The notes: generated from the sequence alone by a model not told the origin. A stretch of DNA of 64,000 nucleotides from Candidatus Melainabacteria bacterium (GCA_017307165.1 JAFKGK010000008.1:1-64000), one strand, 5' to 3'. Shown: positions 25,961 through 35,280, numbered from the stretch's first letter. Program-made: numbers and translations.

Positions 25961-26413
25961 CTAATCGTCGTCGCTGACGAGTGTGCATTGCACAAAACAC
26001 ACCCCATGACTGATAGTGCCGAGCCTTACTGCAGCACCCCGAGCAAGATCCATGATTCGATTTTTAGCATAAGGGCCGCGGTCTGTGACGCGCACAACGA
26101 CAGTTTTGCCAGTCTTGGGATCTTCGACTAATACTTTTGTCTGAAAAGGCAATTTCAAATGAGCGCAAGTGTTTTTATTCATGTCAAAAATCTCTCCCGA
26201 AGCCGTCTTGCGACCGTGGAAAGGCTGTCCGTACCAGGACGCATTACCCGAAAAAGTCTTGGGACTGGCCGCTGGCTTGCCGGCAACTGATGCGGGCTTT
26301 GCACTCGCGGCAGGAGTGACGACCGCATGGGCGGCCTGATTAGAGGCCATGACGAAAATGCTGGAAACGATAGATGCAAGCAAAAATTTGGATGACAGGG
26401 AAAAGCGAATCAT
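25961..26413 (-). CDS. rlpA: RlpA-family septal ring lytic transglycosylase-like protein
   Basis: 150 residues: signal peptide (KFLLASIVSSIFVMAS, cleavage after AHA), an Ala/Pro/Lys linker, then a double-psi beta-barrel domain with the RlpA motifs ASWYGQPFHGRKTASGE, PFQTKVLV, VVRVTDRGPY and IMDLARGAA. RlpA cleaves naked-glycan strands at the septum in some bacteria. There is no SPOR domain and no lipobox here. ATG at 26413 with AAAGG eight bases upstream is chosen over GTG at 26422. The lipoprotein gene upstream is 12 bases away. Confidence 0.92.
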   Translation of the reverse strand: MIRFSLSSKFLLASIVSSIFVMASNQAAHAVVTPAASAKPASVAGKPAASPKTFSGNASWYGQPFHGRKTASGEIFDMNKNTCAHLKLPFQTKVLVEDPKTGKTVVVRVTDRGPYAKNRIMDLARGAAVRLGTISHGVCFVQCTLVSDDD

Positions 26414-26425
26414 TATCAGCACCTT

Positions 26426-26806
26426 TTAGTTTTTGGTCTCACCAATGTCTATTTTGATCCTTGTGCCCGTTTTGTCAGCTTCATCAACCTCTATCACAGT
26501 CGGTTTGTGATCTGCGGATGTTTTGCGGTCGCCATCCTTTGTCTTGACGATCACAGTCACGTCCCCGGCGTCGACCTCGACAGTGTCGGGCGTCTTAGCG
26601 GTGATGCTCTTGGCGGGCTTGTGCGAAGCAGGTCTTGCATTATCTGCTTTTTGCACCTGATCGTCTTTATCTACATCTGTGTCCGCGTCATCATCAGCAT
26701 TATCGGACACACGGTCAGATATTTCGGAGGAGCAACCAGTCAGCCCGGTTGCAGCAAAAATGACACAAATTGTCGAGATAAGTTCCCAAAATGCCGTGAT
26801 TTTCAT
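26426..26806 (-). CDS. Small acidic lipoprotein, unknown
   Basis: 126 residues beginning with a lipoprotein signal peptide ending in the lipobox LTGC (Cys about 23). The mature protein is highly charged: an Asp-rich stretch (DNADDDADTDVDKDD), a Lys/Pro linker, then beta-type strands with VEVDAGDVTVIVKTKDG. ATG at 26806 is used because translation further upstream is not protein-like. Probably cotranscribed with rlpA. The Asp stretch could bind divalent cations; no family recognised. Confidence 0.7.
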   Translation of the reverse strand: MKITAFWELISTICVIFAATGLTGCSSEISDRVSDNADDDADTDVDKDDQVQKADNARPASHKPAKSITAKTPDTVEVDAGDVTVIVKTKDGDRKTSADHKPTVIEVDEADKTGTRIKIDIGETKN

Positions 26807-26971
26807 CGTTTGAGCCGCTTGCAGATAAACATGATGACTATCTAAGTATCGTCTTCTAACAGATTTATGTCCACAAGTCTCTAAAGTGAGCTGTCCACCC
26901 CAAGCTTTCAAAATGCTATCCTTCAGCTCAGACGAACGGGCAAAACGCAGCGGGAGAATGACTCCAGAAGG

Positions 26972-27760
26972 ATGGAAGTGACAATAGTACTCAGTGTTTC
27001 TTTGACGGTGCTGACCGTCTTGATATCGATCATCGGCCTCTTGCTTTTCAGGCGGATGTTTCTCAAGCTCTCGCTCAAGGACCATCATGACGTCGCCGAT
27101 CCCTATTCTCAGTTTGTAGGCATGCTCTTTGCCGTATTGCTCGGCTTTATGGTAGCCGACGCGATGCAGAGATTTGGCAATGCCCGCTCGGTCGTCGAGC
27201 AAGAGGCATCGGCCATTGGCAATATATATAGGTTGTCGGATGGTCTCAAATCACCTAAACGCGAAGAGATCCAAAACACTTGCCAGACCTATCTAGAGAC
27301 GGTCGTGCAAAAAGAATGGGCGATGATGGCCAAAAAGGAGACCTGCAGAGAGTCCTGGGCCGCCTATAAAAAGCTCTGGGACGTATGCATCAATTTTGAC
27401 CCGGTAACCACACGCGAAGCCAATATCCACCAATGTCTACTCCCGACCATGGAGTCTGTCGGCGAAAACCGCCGTCTACGCGTAGACGCCTTGCACAACG
27501 GCCTGCCACCGGTACTATGGGCGGTGCTGATTGTTGGTGGCATCGCCACGATCATCTTCACTTATTTTTTCAATATAGACAATGTGAAATTGCAGATCGT
27601 GATGGTGGGCATGGTGAGCCTCGTTATCTGCCTCAATATATTTCTTTTGGCTACCTATGACGATCCATTCTCAGGTGACGTAAAAATCACGGCTGATCCA
27701 TTCGAGACCCAACTGTATTTGTTTAAGATGAGCAAGCAAAACTTTAGCAATGCGCCTTAA
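26972..27760 (+). CDS. DUF4239 (bestrophin-like) membrane protein
   Basis: 262 residues with two helices at the N-terminus (LTVLTVLISIIGLLLF and FVGMLFAVLLGFMVADAM) and two near the C-terminus, with a soluble helical region between that has the family-typical EQEASAIGNIYRL. This matches the DUF4239 / bestrophin-like family of unknown function. Divergent from the lipoprotein gene; its stop overlaps the next convergent gene by four bases. Confidence 0.85.
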   Translation: MEVTIVLSVSLTVLTVLISIIGLLLFRRMFLKLSLKDHHDVADPYSQFVGMLFAVLLGFMVADAMQRFGNARSVVEQEASAIGNIYRLSDGLKSPKREEIQNTCQTYLETVVQKEWAMMAKKETCRESWAAYKKLWDVCINFDPVTTREANIHQCLLPTMESVGENRRLRVDALHNGLPPVLWAVLIVGGIATIIFTYFFNIDNVKLQIVMVGMVSLVICLNIFLLATYDDPFSGDVKITADPFETQLYLFKMSKQNFSNAP

Positions 27761-28119
27761 TGCCCGCCATGGTGACCGCCAATTTCATCCTGATCAGCCA
27801 TGCTGCCGAGAGCCTGCATCCTGTTAGTGCGGCGCATGCGATCGCGTGACTGATCGAGTACCGAATTTTGCCGATCTCTCAGACTGGTTGAGCGGTTTGT
27901 CGCGGGTCTCAAAGGATGACGCTTTTGCTGTATGGACTGCTTGAGCGAGTCCAACCTGGCCTTGTCTTGCGCGGCATCGACAGCAAAATCGAGATCAGGC
28001 CCTGCATTATGCCTGCTTTTGTCTTGAGCATCCGCCTTTTTGCTTAGTAAAACGGTCACTGTATTTTTGATTGTCGCCCTGAGTTTTGCAAGCAATTTGG
28101 CGGCATTATCCTGACTCAT
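27757..28119 (-). CDS. Small basic soluble protein, unknown
   Basis: About 120 residues, rich in Asp, Gln, Arg and Lys, with a C-terminal DEIGGHHGGH that could bind metal. Predicted helical (AKLLAKLRATIKNTVTVLL) then unstructured. ATG at 28119 (MSQDNAAK) is taken rather than the frame start at 28137. No family recognised. It follows a small TPR-like gene and may share its transcript. Confidence 0.5.
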   Translation of the reverse strand: MSQDNAAKLLAKLRATIKNTVTVLLSKKADAQDKSRHNAGPDLDFAVDAAQDKARLDSLKQSIQQKRHPLRPATNRSTSLRDRQNSVLDQSRDRMRRTNRMQALGSMADQDEIGGHHGGH

Positions 28120-28143
28120 GCAGTCGACCTCCAACAATGATAC

Positions 28144-28395
28144 CTACTCGTCTTTGTGCTCGCGCAGAGCCACGAGTCGCGCCATGATATTTTGGCTGCG
28201 TTCAAACTGCCCGGTAGTCTCGTAGACGACCAGCAAGCGCTGCAGCAAAGTCTCTAAAAGAGGACTGGATGGTCCGTATACTTTTTCTGCATGGATCGCG
28301 GCCTTGGCATACAGGCTTTCGGCATAATCAATATCCTGACGGTCCCAGGCCTTATCAGCAGAACTGACCGTATCGAACAAATGCTCAGCTTCCAT
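28144..28395 (-). CDS. Small TPR-like protein, unknown
   Basis: 83 residues resembling two tetratricopeptide units: DIDYAESLYAKAAIHAEKVYG and LLVVYETTGQFERSQNIMARL. ATG at 28395 follows GGAGAGG by about 11 bases; a TTG at 28422 is the alternative. Twenty-four bases before the next small gene, so probably an operon. Partner unknown. Confidence 0.55.
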   Translation of the reverse strand: MEAEHLFDTVSSADKAWDRQDIDYAESLYAKAAIHAEKVYGPSSPLLETLLQRLLVVYETTGQFERSQNIMARLVALREHKDE

Positions 28396-28505
28396 AGGAC
28401 TGCTTGCCTCTCCACTTACCAACCCTCAATGATCAGATTAGAGCGGCAAACCTATAGCCTGTATAAATCCAGCATAAACGCTACGTAAATTTCCGACAAG
28501 TCTGG

Positions 28506-29192
28506 CTAACTAGCACTGATCTTGTAACCCTTGCCCCGGACATTTTTAATCAGGCCACCGCCAGACTCGTTGTCAGAGTCGCCTAATTTGCGGCGCAGTG
28601 CCATGACGTGCATGCGCACGGCATCAATAGATGTCGTCGCGTCTGATTGCCAGACGCGTTCGATCAGGGCCTCGGCAGTAAAGCTCTGCCCGGGATGCCG
28701 CATGAGAAACTCCAGCAGACTGTACTCCTTTGGCCTCAGCTCCACATCACGCCCCGCACGGGTAACGGTCTCGGTAGCTGTATCGATCTCTACGTCCTGC
28801 ACTTGCAGGATTTTGCCGCCAAAAGACTTGGGGCGGCGGAGCAGTGCGCGCACTCGTGCATTAAACTCGGCCTGGCCAAAAGGTTTAACCAAATAGTCAT
28901 CGGCCCCGGCGTCCAGGCCGACGACCTTATCCTCCTCGCGACCGCGGGCCGTGAGCAAGAGCACCGGCGAGGCACCGCCTCGCGATCGGTAGTTTTGACA
29001 GATCTCCACCCCTGTCAGATCTGGCAGCATCCAGTCGAGTATAAAAAGATCGTATTCGTTGGTCAGCATGTAGCCATTGGCTTTTTCACCTGTGTCTGCC
29101 CAATCGACCAGGTTGCCCCCCTCCTGGAGGTAGGCCTTGATCAGTTGCGCTAGATGCTGGTCATCCTCGACTAGGAGGATCTTTTTGGACAT
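28506..29192 (-). CDS. OmpR/PhoB-family response regulator
   Basis: 228 residues: receiver domain (about 3-118) with acidic pair EDD, acceptor Asp in LFILDWMLPD (about 53), Thr in LLLTARGRE and Lys in LVKPFGQAEF; then a winged-helix DNA-binding domain (about 130-226) ending KNVRGKGYKI. The likely partner kinase is the PhoR-like gene 3.4 kb to the right on the same strand, but five genes lie between, so pairing is inferred. Divergent from the RRM gene. Confidence 0.93.
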   Translation of the reverse strand: MSKKILLVEDDQHLAQLIKAYLQEGGNLVDWADTGEKANGYMLTNEYDLFILDWMLPDLTGVEICQNYRSRGGASPVLLLTARGREEDKVVGLDAGADDYLVKPFGQAEFNARVRALLRRPKSFGGKILQVQDVEIDTATETVTRAGRDVELRPKEYSLLEFLMRHPGQSFTAEALIERVWQSDATTSIDAVRMHVMALRRKLGDSDNESGGGLIKNVRGKGYKISAS

Positions 29193-29322
29193 GACTAAAT
29201 ATCAATACACCGGGGTTCAAAGGATCATTATTATCCACTATAAATTGACTTTTAGCGGGGGGCCTGCGAGACTAAGCAGCTGTAGACTTTAGGTCTTTGT
29301 CCTACCAATGGTTATTTAAGCA

Positions 29323-29607
29323 ATGAACAACAAACTTTTCATCGGCAACCTCTCCTATCAGACCAGCGAACAAGAGCTCGGCGACGCATTTGCCGACTTT
29401 GGCACGGTCGTTTCGTGCTCCGTCGCTAAGGACAGAGATACCGGTCGTCCCAAAGGCTTTGCCTTTGTCGAGATGCAAACATCCGACGAAGCAGAAGCCG
29501 CCATCAAAGGCCTCAACGGTCAATCCGTAAACGGCCGCGCTATCTCAGTCAGTATCTCGCAGCCCAAGGCTCGTACTGCTGGCGCTGGTGGTCGTCGCGA
29601 CTATTAG
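29323..29607 (+). CDS. RRM RNA-binding protein (cyanobacterial Rbp type)
   Basis: 94 residues forming one RNA recognition motif: RNP2 LFIGNL (5-10) and RNP1 KGFAFVEM (44-51), followed by a short Gly/Arg tail (GAGGRRDY). Such single-RRM, Gly-tailed proteins are characteristic of cyanobacteria, where they are often cold-induced, which supports the phylogenetic placement. Own terminator at 29634. Confidence 0.95.
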   Translation: MNNKLFIGNLSYQTSEQELGDAFADFGTVVSCSVAKDRDTGRPKGFAFVEMQTSDEAEAAIKGLNGQSVNGRAISVSISQPKARTAGAGGRRDY

Positions 29608-29633
29608 TCGATAGATTACACAAGTCGATATGG

Positions 29634-29665
29634 AGAGCGCGATCAGTTAGCTGGTTGCGCTCTTT
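29634..29665 (+). terminator. Terminator after the RRM gene
   Basis: Thirteen-pair stem AGAGCGCGATCAG / CTGGTTGCGCTCT (with G-U pairs) and a TTAG loop, 27 bases after the stop codon; the T-run that follows is short (TTTGCTCT). Confidence 0.65.
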
Positions 29666-29711
29666 GCTCTATATGTGAAAAAAGTAGATTGAGCCAATTT
29701 AGGATAAATAC

Positions 29712-30611
29712 ATGGAAGGCATGCCGCCAGAGCAAACCCTGCAAAATGCCATACTCACGATCTCGCAGATAGTGGCGGCACTTGGTGTCATAGGCACCTT
29801 GATCGCTTTTGGCATCACCTTTGTGCTGGGCATCTATTTAAAAAAGACCGAGCATCTCAAGGCAGTCAAAAAGCGCAGTTGGCAGGCTGTGATGAGAGTG
29901 TGGAAAAAAAATATTTGGTTGGCTGCGCTGGCAGCTGTGGCAGTGGCACCAGAAATAGCAGTGGGTGGACACACCGATCCCCAGGGGCCTGTCGCTCTCT
30001 ACATCGCCATCAATTTTGGCATGATCCTCGCCATTGCAGCTGTCATCGCGATTTTTGCGCTAAAGGTGTATCGTGAAGTCGTGTCGACATCTGGCAATCA
30101 AGACAGACCTGAGTTACCTGCAGACTACAGGCACGAGCGTGTCTATGCGCCTGGGACTCTGGCTTCGATCTTGATTATCCAGATATCTATGCTGTTTTTC
30201 AGGTCAATATCCGAAGTCTTTTGGCCGATCTATCTGACCCTGGCTTTGCGGTGGTATTACACCATGCCTGTATTGTTTGCTCGTAAGACCAATCTCTGGA
30301 GAGCTCTAGGCGAATCCCGCAAGCTTTCAAAAAAGCACTTGATGGATAATGCATTTATATTTAGCGGTCTGACTGCCGGCCGTTATCTCATCATGCTGAT
30401 GGTCTCGCTTCCGCTCGGATACATCCTGGCCCTGAGTCAACAAGGTCCCGCAAGCGGCGTCAATGTCTCGACTCCAGTGATGCAAGCGGCGATATATTTG
30501 AGAGCCTATCTGATGCTACTGATCGAATGCACCGTATCCGGTGCCATTATCGCTCGCGGCCTTGAGCTCATGGCCGAGAGAGAGACCGCAATATCATCTG
30601 AGAACATCTAA
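29712..30611 (+). CDS. Polytopic membrane protein, unknown
   Basis: 299 residues with about six predicted transmembrane helices (for example VAALGVIGTLIAFGITFVLG, INFGMILAIAAVIAIFAL and LMVSLPLGYILAL). The cytoplasmic loop ALGESRKLSKKHLMDN resembles loops of membrane proteins that carry glycerophosphodiesterase-type membrane domains, but no confident family is assigned. The 3' end overlaps the convergent thioesterase gene by 44 bases. Confidence 0.7.
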   Translation: MEGMPPEQTLQNAILTISQIVAALGVIGTLIAFGITFVLGIYLKKTEHLKAVKKRSWQAVMRVWKKNIWLAALAAVAVAPEIAVGGHTDPQGPVALYIAINFGMILAIAAVIAIFALKVYREVVSTSGNQDRPELPADYRHERVYAPGTLASILIIQISMLFFRSISEVFWPIYLTLALRWYYTMPVLFARKTNLWRALGESRKLSKKHLMDNAFIFSGLTAGRYLIMLMVSLPLGYILALSQQGPASGVNVSTPVMQAAIYLRAYLMLLIECTVSGAIIARGLELMAERETAISSENI

Positions 30612-30996
30612 ATAGTGCAATAGTCTTGCCCGTAGCCTCGTCGGCGACGGTGGCGTCCCAGACCTGAGTCTGCTTGCCGCCATGCACCATGATTGCCTCG
30701 CAAGTGATAGCGCCACTACGGACGGTACCGATAAAATTGCTCTTGAGCTCGATGGTCGTAAACGACTCGCCGCCCTCAGGCAGATTGACAAAACAGCCGT
30801 AGCCACAAGAGGTATCGGCAAGGCCGACCACGGCTGCTGCATGCAGATAGCCATTGGGCGCAAGCAGTTGATCATGTATAGGCAGGCGTGAAGTAAGACG
30901 CCCAGGAGAGCACTGTAGTATCTGCAATCCGAGCAGTCCCGGGAAAGCCCCCTGACTGCGCTTGTTTAAAAACTGGACTTTTTCCGTGTCGTTCAT
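30568..30996 (-). CDS. PaaI-family hotdog thioesterase
   Basis: 142 residues of single hotdog fold. Characteristic segment LLAPNGYLHAAAVVGLADTSCGYGC, where most PaaI proteins have HGG; here the His is in YLHAA, and TTIELKSNFIGTVRSG follows. Predicted to hydrolyse acyl-CoA esters; substrate unknown. Starts two bases after the ThiF-rhodanese stop codon, so it is cotranscribed. Confidence 0.88.
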   Translation of the reverse strand: MNDTEKVQFLNKRSQGAFPGLLGLQILQCSPGRLTSRLPIHDQLLAPNGYLHAAAVVGLADTSCGYGCFVNLPEGGESFTTIELKSNFIGTVRSGAITCEAIMVHGGKQTQVWDATVADEATGKTIALFRCSQMILRSLSRP

Positions 30997-30998
30997 AT

Positions 30999-32138
30999 TT
31001 ATCCCAGGTACTCATCGGCAAAATGGCGGTACCAGGCCAGTATACCGCCAGTAAGATTGTAGAGTGGACGATTTTGCATGCGCAAGAGCCTTTGCAAAAC
31101 ATCGAGAGCAAGCAGGCTGCGTTGCCCCGAGCGGCAATACACTACTATTGGCGAGCTGGAGCCAGATGTTAGATCGGACACAGCCTGGTCTTGAGGATGG
31201 CTGCTTATAAGCGAAAGCGGTAGATTGATATCTGCGGCAAAACGCATAGCAGCTCGCTCGTCTGGCTCCCGGACATCCAAAAGCAGACATGGCTGCTCAT
31301 CCGCCAACCAGTCGTGCAGAGTGCGTGGATCCAGCTCGCGATGGCCAGTTGCGACCTGACGCTTTTGCTTTGATTGAGACTCAATCTGGAGGGTGCAAAT
31401 CCTGCAGTCTGCATGAGGCTTGCGCTTGATGCGCGCAGTCTCATACTGCCTGCCGTCAAACACTAACAAATGGTCGACGAGAGGACTATGCATTCCGACA
31501 ATGACTTTTATGGCTTCTAATGCCTGCATGCATCCCACTAAACCTGCAAAAGCACCAATGACACCAGAGTCGGCACAATCAGGCGGATCGACCGAGTCAT
31601 TTTGTGAAGGAAACAAACACTCGTAGCAATCCGGACTTTGACCATTACCGAAATCAAAAACAGCCACTTGAGATTGAAACCTGTGCAGACCGCCATAGAT
31701 CCAGCTTATACCAAGCTCGTGGCAAGCAGCATTGATTGCTCGCCGCCCTTGGATATTGTCTGTAGCATCGATCACGACTGAGGCACTCGCCAGCAGGTCG
31801 CCAGCGTTGCTGCTGGTCAAACGCACAACGCAGCAATCGATATCGACGAGCGAGGACTGCTGCTCCAATCTAGCTGCAGCCATCTCAGCTTTGGGTTGAT
31901 TGATTGCATTTTCATCATAGATGATCTGTCTTTGCAGATTGGAGATCTCGACCCGATCGTCATCGATCAGTATCAATCGACCAATCCCTGCTGCCGCCAG
32001 ATAAAGAGCTGCCGGAGCACCCAGTCCGCCCAGTCCGCATATCGCCACAGTAGCCTTACTCAAAGCACGCTGCCCCTCTGGACCGAGCTCAGGCAGGACG
32101 ATCTGACAGCGGTAGCGTGATGAGTCAAATGGTGTCAT
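30999..32138 (-). CDS. ThiF/MoeB-type E1-like adenylyltransferase with rhodanese domain (MoeZ-like)
   Basis: 379 residues. N-terminal E1-like domain (about 5-245) with GLGGLGAPAALYLAAAGIG, the Arg in NLQRQIIY and zinc cysteines CYECLF and CRICT. C-terminal rhodanese domain (about 270-379) with active-site loop VYCRSGQRS. MoeZ/MoeBR proteins adenylate and thiolate the C-terminus of small sulfur carriers for molybdopterin, thiamin or thio-modification. No sulfur-carrier gene is visible nearby. Thirteen bases after the preceding small gene. Confidence 0.9.
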   Translation of the reverse strand: MTPFDSSRYRCQIVLPELGPEGQRALSKATVAICGLGGLGAPAALYLAAAGIGRLILIDDDRVEISNLQRQIIYDENAINQPKAEMAAARLEQQSSLVDIDCCVVRLTSSNAGDLLASASVVIDATDNIQGRRAINAACHELGISWIYGGLHRFQSQVAVFDFGNGQSPDCYECLFPSQNDSVDPPDCADSGVIGAFAGLVGCMQALEAIKVIVGMHSPLVDHLLVFDGRQYETARIKRKPHADCRICTLQIESQSKQKRQVATGHRELDPRTLHDWLADEQPCLLLDVREPDERAAMRFAADINLPLSLISSHPQDQAVSDLTSGSSSPIVVYCRSGQRSLLALDVLQRLLRMQNRPLYNLTGGILAWYRHFADEYLG

Positions 32139-32151
32139 TTAAAAATAAAAT

Positions 32152-32493
32152 CTACAAAACTCGTGTGCGACAGTCAGCACAAAATACTTTCAATCCCTGC
32201 GGTCTAAAGTACTTTATCTCGCGCCAGTGACGCGAATGCGAAATATACATACGATCGTCCGAGACGCCACGATAAGCTATGTGGACAATGCCATTGCAGC
32301 ACACTTCTTCTTCGGGGATGGCTTCGTGACTGTTGTCTGGATGATTACTGGATTTTTTGCCGCGCGCAAAAATGCCATTTATAATGCGCCCGGCACTCTC
32401 TTTTATGGTGATGCCGAGGCCGCGGGCAAAGGCTGCGAGTTCGAGTCTAAATTGCGAGTTTGGCATCTCGATGCATTGTCCTTGAGACTTCAT
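32152..32493 (-). CDS. Small soluble protein, unknown
   Basis: 113 residues; ATG at 32493 is chosen because GGAG lies about eight bases upstream. It carries a helical N-terminal half (FRLELAAFARGLGITIKES) and a C-terminal half with EVCCNGIVHIAYRGVSDDR and a terminal CADC, which with the CC pair could form a zinc site. Between the histidine kinase and the ThiF-rhodanese gene in one apparent operon. No family recognised. Confidence 0.6.
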   Translation of the reverse strand: MKSQGQCIEMPNSQFRLELAAFARGLGITIKESAGRIINGIFARGKKSSNHPDNSHEAIPEEEVCCNGIVHIAYRGVSDDRMYISHSRHWREIKYFRPQGLKVFCADCRTRVL

Positions 32494-32585
32494 GGGCTTT
32501 ACTCCGATCTTGATTTTACACCTATCGAGAGCAGAGACCGACTGGGGGCTCAAACGTTCCATTTTGCTTGTAAAAAGCAGCAATG

Positions 32586-34082
32586 CTAGACATCTCTCAG
32601 AGGCAGGTGTATCACAAAAACCGAGCCCTGCCCTACCGTCGACTCGACCTCCACATGGCCGTTATGCATGACGACGATATCGCGCACGATAGCCAGTCCC
32701 AGCCCCGTGCCGCCGGTCTCCCGTGTCCTGGCCTTGTCCGCGCGGTAAAAACGCTCAAAAATGTGCGGCAGGTCCTGAGGCTCGATGCCACTGCCCGTAT
32801 CCTGTATACGGATCTCGACGCGATTGCCGGCCGACAACCTTGCGCTTACTGTGATAGAACCGCCTTCTGGCGTGTATTTTATAGAGTTGGTCAAGATATT
32901 GACCACAGCTCTCTGCAACTGGCTTGAGTTGCCGACCACGGCACGCCCCGGCGACTCCTTCATATCGAGGAGGATCTGAGTTGAGATATTGAGCTGCTTT
33001 TTGTCTGCTTGTACGCGGATCTGTTCGACTGCTTCTTGCACGAGGCGCGCGACATCGATATGATCGTGCCATTTTTTTTCGGAGCCTGAGTCCAGACGCG
33101 AGATATCGAGCAAGTCTTGGATGAGCGAGGCCTGCCTATCGACCAGTCGTTCGAGAGAGTTGAGAAACTTTGTACGCAAGGCCGGATCTTCGGAGGCTCC
33201 TGCCTGCAAGGCTTCAACGACACCACCGATGGCCATGGTTGGTGTCTTGAGCTCATGCGAAGCGTTGGATATAAACTCCTGGCGCAATCTCTCCTGCTCC
33301 CTCAGCCGGCCGATCATTTGATTGAAAGATGCGCTCAATTCGCCAATCTCATCCTGTCTGCGCACAGGTAAGAGAGCCGAAAGATCGCCCGTATTGGAGA
33401 TTTGCCGAGCCAGGGCAGACATCTCGCGCACCGGTTTGTTAAAGCGACGCGCCATGCCCAGCGAGATCAAAATCGTGACAAAGCCCGTCGCCAAAATAAT
33501 CTCGAGAAATACGATCAGGTCTTTGCGCAAACGGCGTTCGATCTCAGTCAAAGGCACTCCAACCCGGATAACGCCTGTGGTCTCGCCCATAGAGCGAACG
33601 GGACAGGCGACGTAGAGCCAATTGCGATCAGAACCCGGCAAGAGTCCGGGCTCGGCCCTGGTCGAGTTTGAAATGATGCCAGTGAGGGCCTCATTAATCT
33701 CTTTTTCGCGCGAAAGGTTGGTACCCTCGCGAGGTACGGGATCCATATTGAGAGGCGATGAGTCGGCCAATAGCCGTCCTACGCGATCGACGACAGCGAT
33801 AGCCACACCGAGTCTGGTGGCACGCCTCTCGACTGCGGCCTGGATACGAGCTAAGGCCTTGGGCGAGTCCAGGACAAGATCATTATCGATCTCTAAACCT
33901 AGATTTATCGCCTCTACTTCCAGCGAATTGCGCAGGTCGGTCATCGACTCGTGCCTGATGGCAACTAGGGCCCACATGCTGACAGCGAGCAAGGCTATGG
34001 TTATCACGACCAGATAGGTGATCAACAGCTGGTTTGCCAGGCTGGTAAACAACCATTTATAGATCCGATCAAAAAAGCTCAT
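32586..34082 (-). CDS. PhoR-like sensor histidine kinase
   Basis: 498 residues: TM1 (about 18-42), a periplasmic sensor region (about 43-187), TM2 (about 188-210), HAMP (about 211-263), HisKA with SNASHELKTP (phosphorylated His276), and HATPase with NILTNSIKYTPEGG, QDTGSGIEPQDLPHIFERFYR and GGTGLGLAIV. It probably phosphorylates the OmpR-type regulator at 28506. It begins the operon running to the thioesterase. Signal unknown. Confidence 0.93.
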   Translation of the reverse strand: MSFFDRIYKWLFTSLANQLLITYLVVITIALLAVSMWALVAIRHESMTDLRNSLEVEAINLGLEIDNDLVLDSPKALARIQAAVERRATRLGVAIAVVDRVGRLLADSSPLNMDPVPREGTNLSREKEINEALTGIISNSTRAEPGLLPGSDRNWLYVACPVRSMGETTGVIRVGVPLTEIERRLRKDLIVFLEIILATGFVTILISLGMARRFNKPVREMSALARQISNTGDLSALLPVRRQDEIGELSASFNQMIGRLREQERLRQEFISNASHELKTPTMAIGGVVEALQAGASEDPALRTKFLNSLERLVDRQASLIQDLLDISRLDSGSEKKWHDHIDVARLVQEAVEQIRVQADKKQLNISTQILLDMKESPGRAVVGNSSQLQRAVVNILTNSIKYTPEGGSITVSARLSAGNRVEIRIQDTGSGIEPQDLPHIFERFYRADKARTRETGGTGLGLAIVRDIVVMHNGHVEVESTVGQGSVFVIHLPLRDV

Positions 34083-34366
34083 CTTGACAGTTTATCTCTT
34101 GATATTTGCCATCTGTGAACGCACGCGCAGGGCTCAGCTAAAGTCTAACCTCGTTTTTACAGAGCAGGGACGGTCGCTCGCAAGTCACGATTAGTCCCGG
34201 TTTTAGCATGTCCTGAGCCGGGAGGACAGAGGCGAGAGCGGAGCTTGGCTTGCCATATAGGAAATTGATGAGTGTAAAAAGGTATTTTTTTGTGGCAAAC
34301 TAGTGATCAATCGCTATAGACTTTTTGTTGGTTAGTGATATCTGGCTATTGGAGGTCCTGCAAATA

Positions 34367-34687
34367 ATGTCCGTTGCCAACGTAACCGATTCAACATTTG
34401 AGCAAGAAGTGCTCAAGGCCGATATCCCGGTCCTTGTAGACTTTTGGGCTCCCTGGTGCGGCCCTTGTAAAAACGTAGCCCCCGTAGTCGAAGAACTCTC
34501 GAAAGAGTACGAGGGACGTCTTAAAGTGGTCAAACTCAATACCGACGAAAATCCAAAGACGTCCAAGCTCTACAAAATTCGTGGCATTCCCAGCCTTTTC
34601 CTCTTCAAAGCCGGTCAGGTAATCGAAGAAGTAGTGGGAGCTGTACCGAAGGTAGCTCTTGCCGACAAGATCAACAAGCACGTTTAA
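34367..34687 (+). CDS. trxA: Thioredoxin
   Basis: 106 residues; classic disulfide reductase with active site WCGPC (Cys31, Cys34), the cis-Pro in GIPSLFLF, and VDFWAPW. ATG at 34367 has GGAGGT ten bases upstream; the frame start at 34325 would include that site. The fasciclin gene follows after 27 bases, so the two may be cotranscribed. Confidence 0.96.
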   Translation: MSVANVTDSTFEQEVLKADIPVLVDFWAPWCGPCKNVAPVVEELSKEYEGRLKVVKLNTDENPKTSKLYKIRGIPSLFLFKAGQVIEEVVGAVPKVALADKINKHV

Positions 34688-34714
34688 AAGAAAGAAATAG
34701 GAAGGGAGATTAAA

Positions 34715-35257
34715 ATGCAACTTCAATCTTGGACTCGCCGCACATTCGCGCTCTCAGCCGCGTTTCTGGTGGGCCTTGGCCTCGTCGTGTCCGTTAGCCC
34801 CGAAGCTAACGCTCGTCACCACAGAAAGCACGCTCGCAGACAGGTCTCGACCGTGGTCACCGTGGCCAGCAAAGATGCCGAACTCAAAACTACCGTATCA
34901 GCCATCAAAAAGGCCGGCCTAGTCCATGCCCTCTCGAGCAAGGGTCCTTTTACCGCCTTTCTGCCTAGCGATGCTGGTTGGGCCAAACTAACCAAAGAAA
35001 ACCGCGAGAGCCTCCTCAACGATCCCAAGAGATTGGCAGAAGTGCTCAAGTATCACGTAGTCAAAGGCAAATACTCTGCCGCTGACCTCGCCGAGCGCAG
35101 ATCGCTCGTAACCCTGCAAGGCGAATCCTTGATGCTCGACAACAAGGATGGCACCGTCATCGTAGACGGTTGCATCGTTACCAAGGGCGACGTCAAGGCC
35201 GGCAATGGCATGATCCATGTCATCGACTACGTTGCCACCCCCGAACGCGGCAAGTAA
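34715..35257 (+). CDS. Secreted fasciclin (FAS1) domain protein
   Basis: 180 residues: signal peptide (FALSAAFLVGLGLVVSVS, cleavage after ANA), a very basic segment HHRKHARRQ, then one FAS1 domain with FTAFLPSDAGWAKL, LKYHVVKGKY and NGMIHVIDYV. FAS1 proteins act in adhesion or cell-surface assembly. AGGGAG precedes the ATG. A terminator follows at 35281. Confidence 0.93.
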   Translation: MQLQSWTRRTFALSAAFLVGLGLVVSVSPEANARHHRKHARRQVSTVVTVASKDAELKTTVSAIKKAGLVHALSSKGPFTAFLPSDAGWAKLTKENRESLLNDPKRLAEVLKYHVVKGKYSAADLAERRSLVTLQGESLMLDNKDGTVIVDGCIVTKGDVKAGNGMIHVIDYVATPERGK

Positions 35258-35280
35258 GATCGGCTGACAGGCTATGCAAA

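Noticed and set aside
27903..29192. Possible CRISPR-like or tandem repeat arrays in accessory-looking gaps
   Set aside because: No regularly spaced repeat units were found here or elsewhere; repeats seen are single palindromes or in-gene duplications.
34083..34366. Possible RNA gene or riboswitch before trxA
   Set aside because: No tRNA-like fold or known riboswitch motif could be seen; only a leader with a ribosome binding site.
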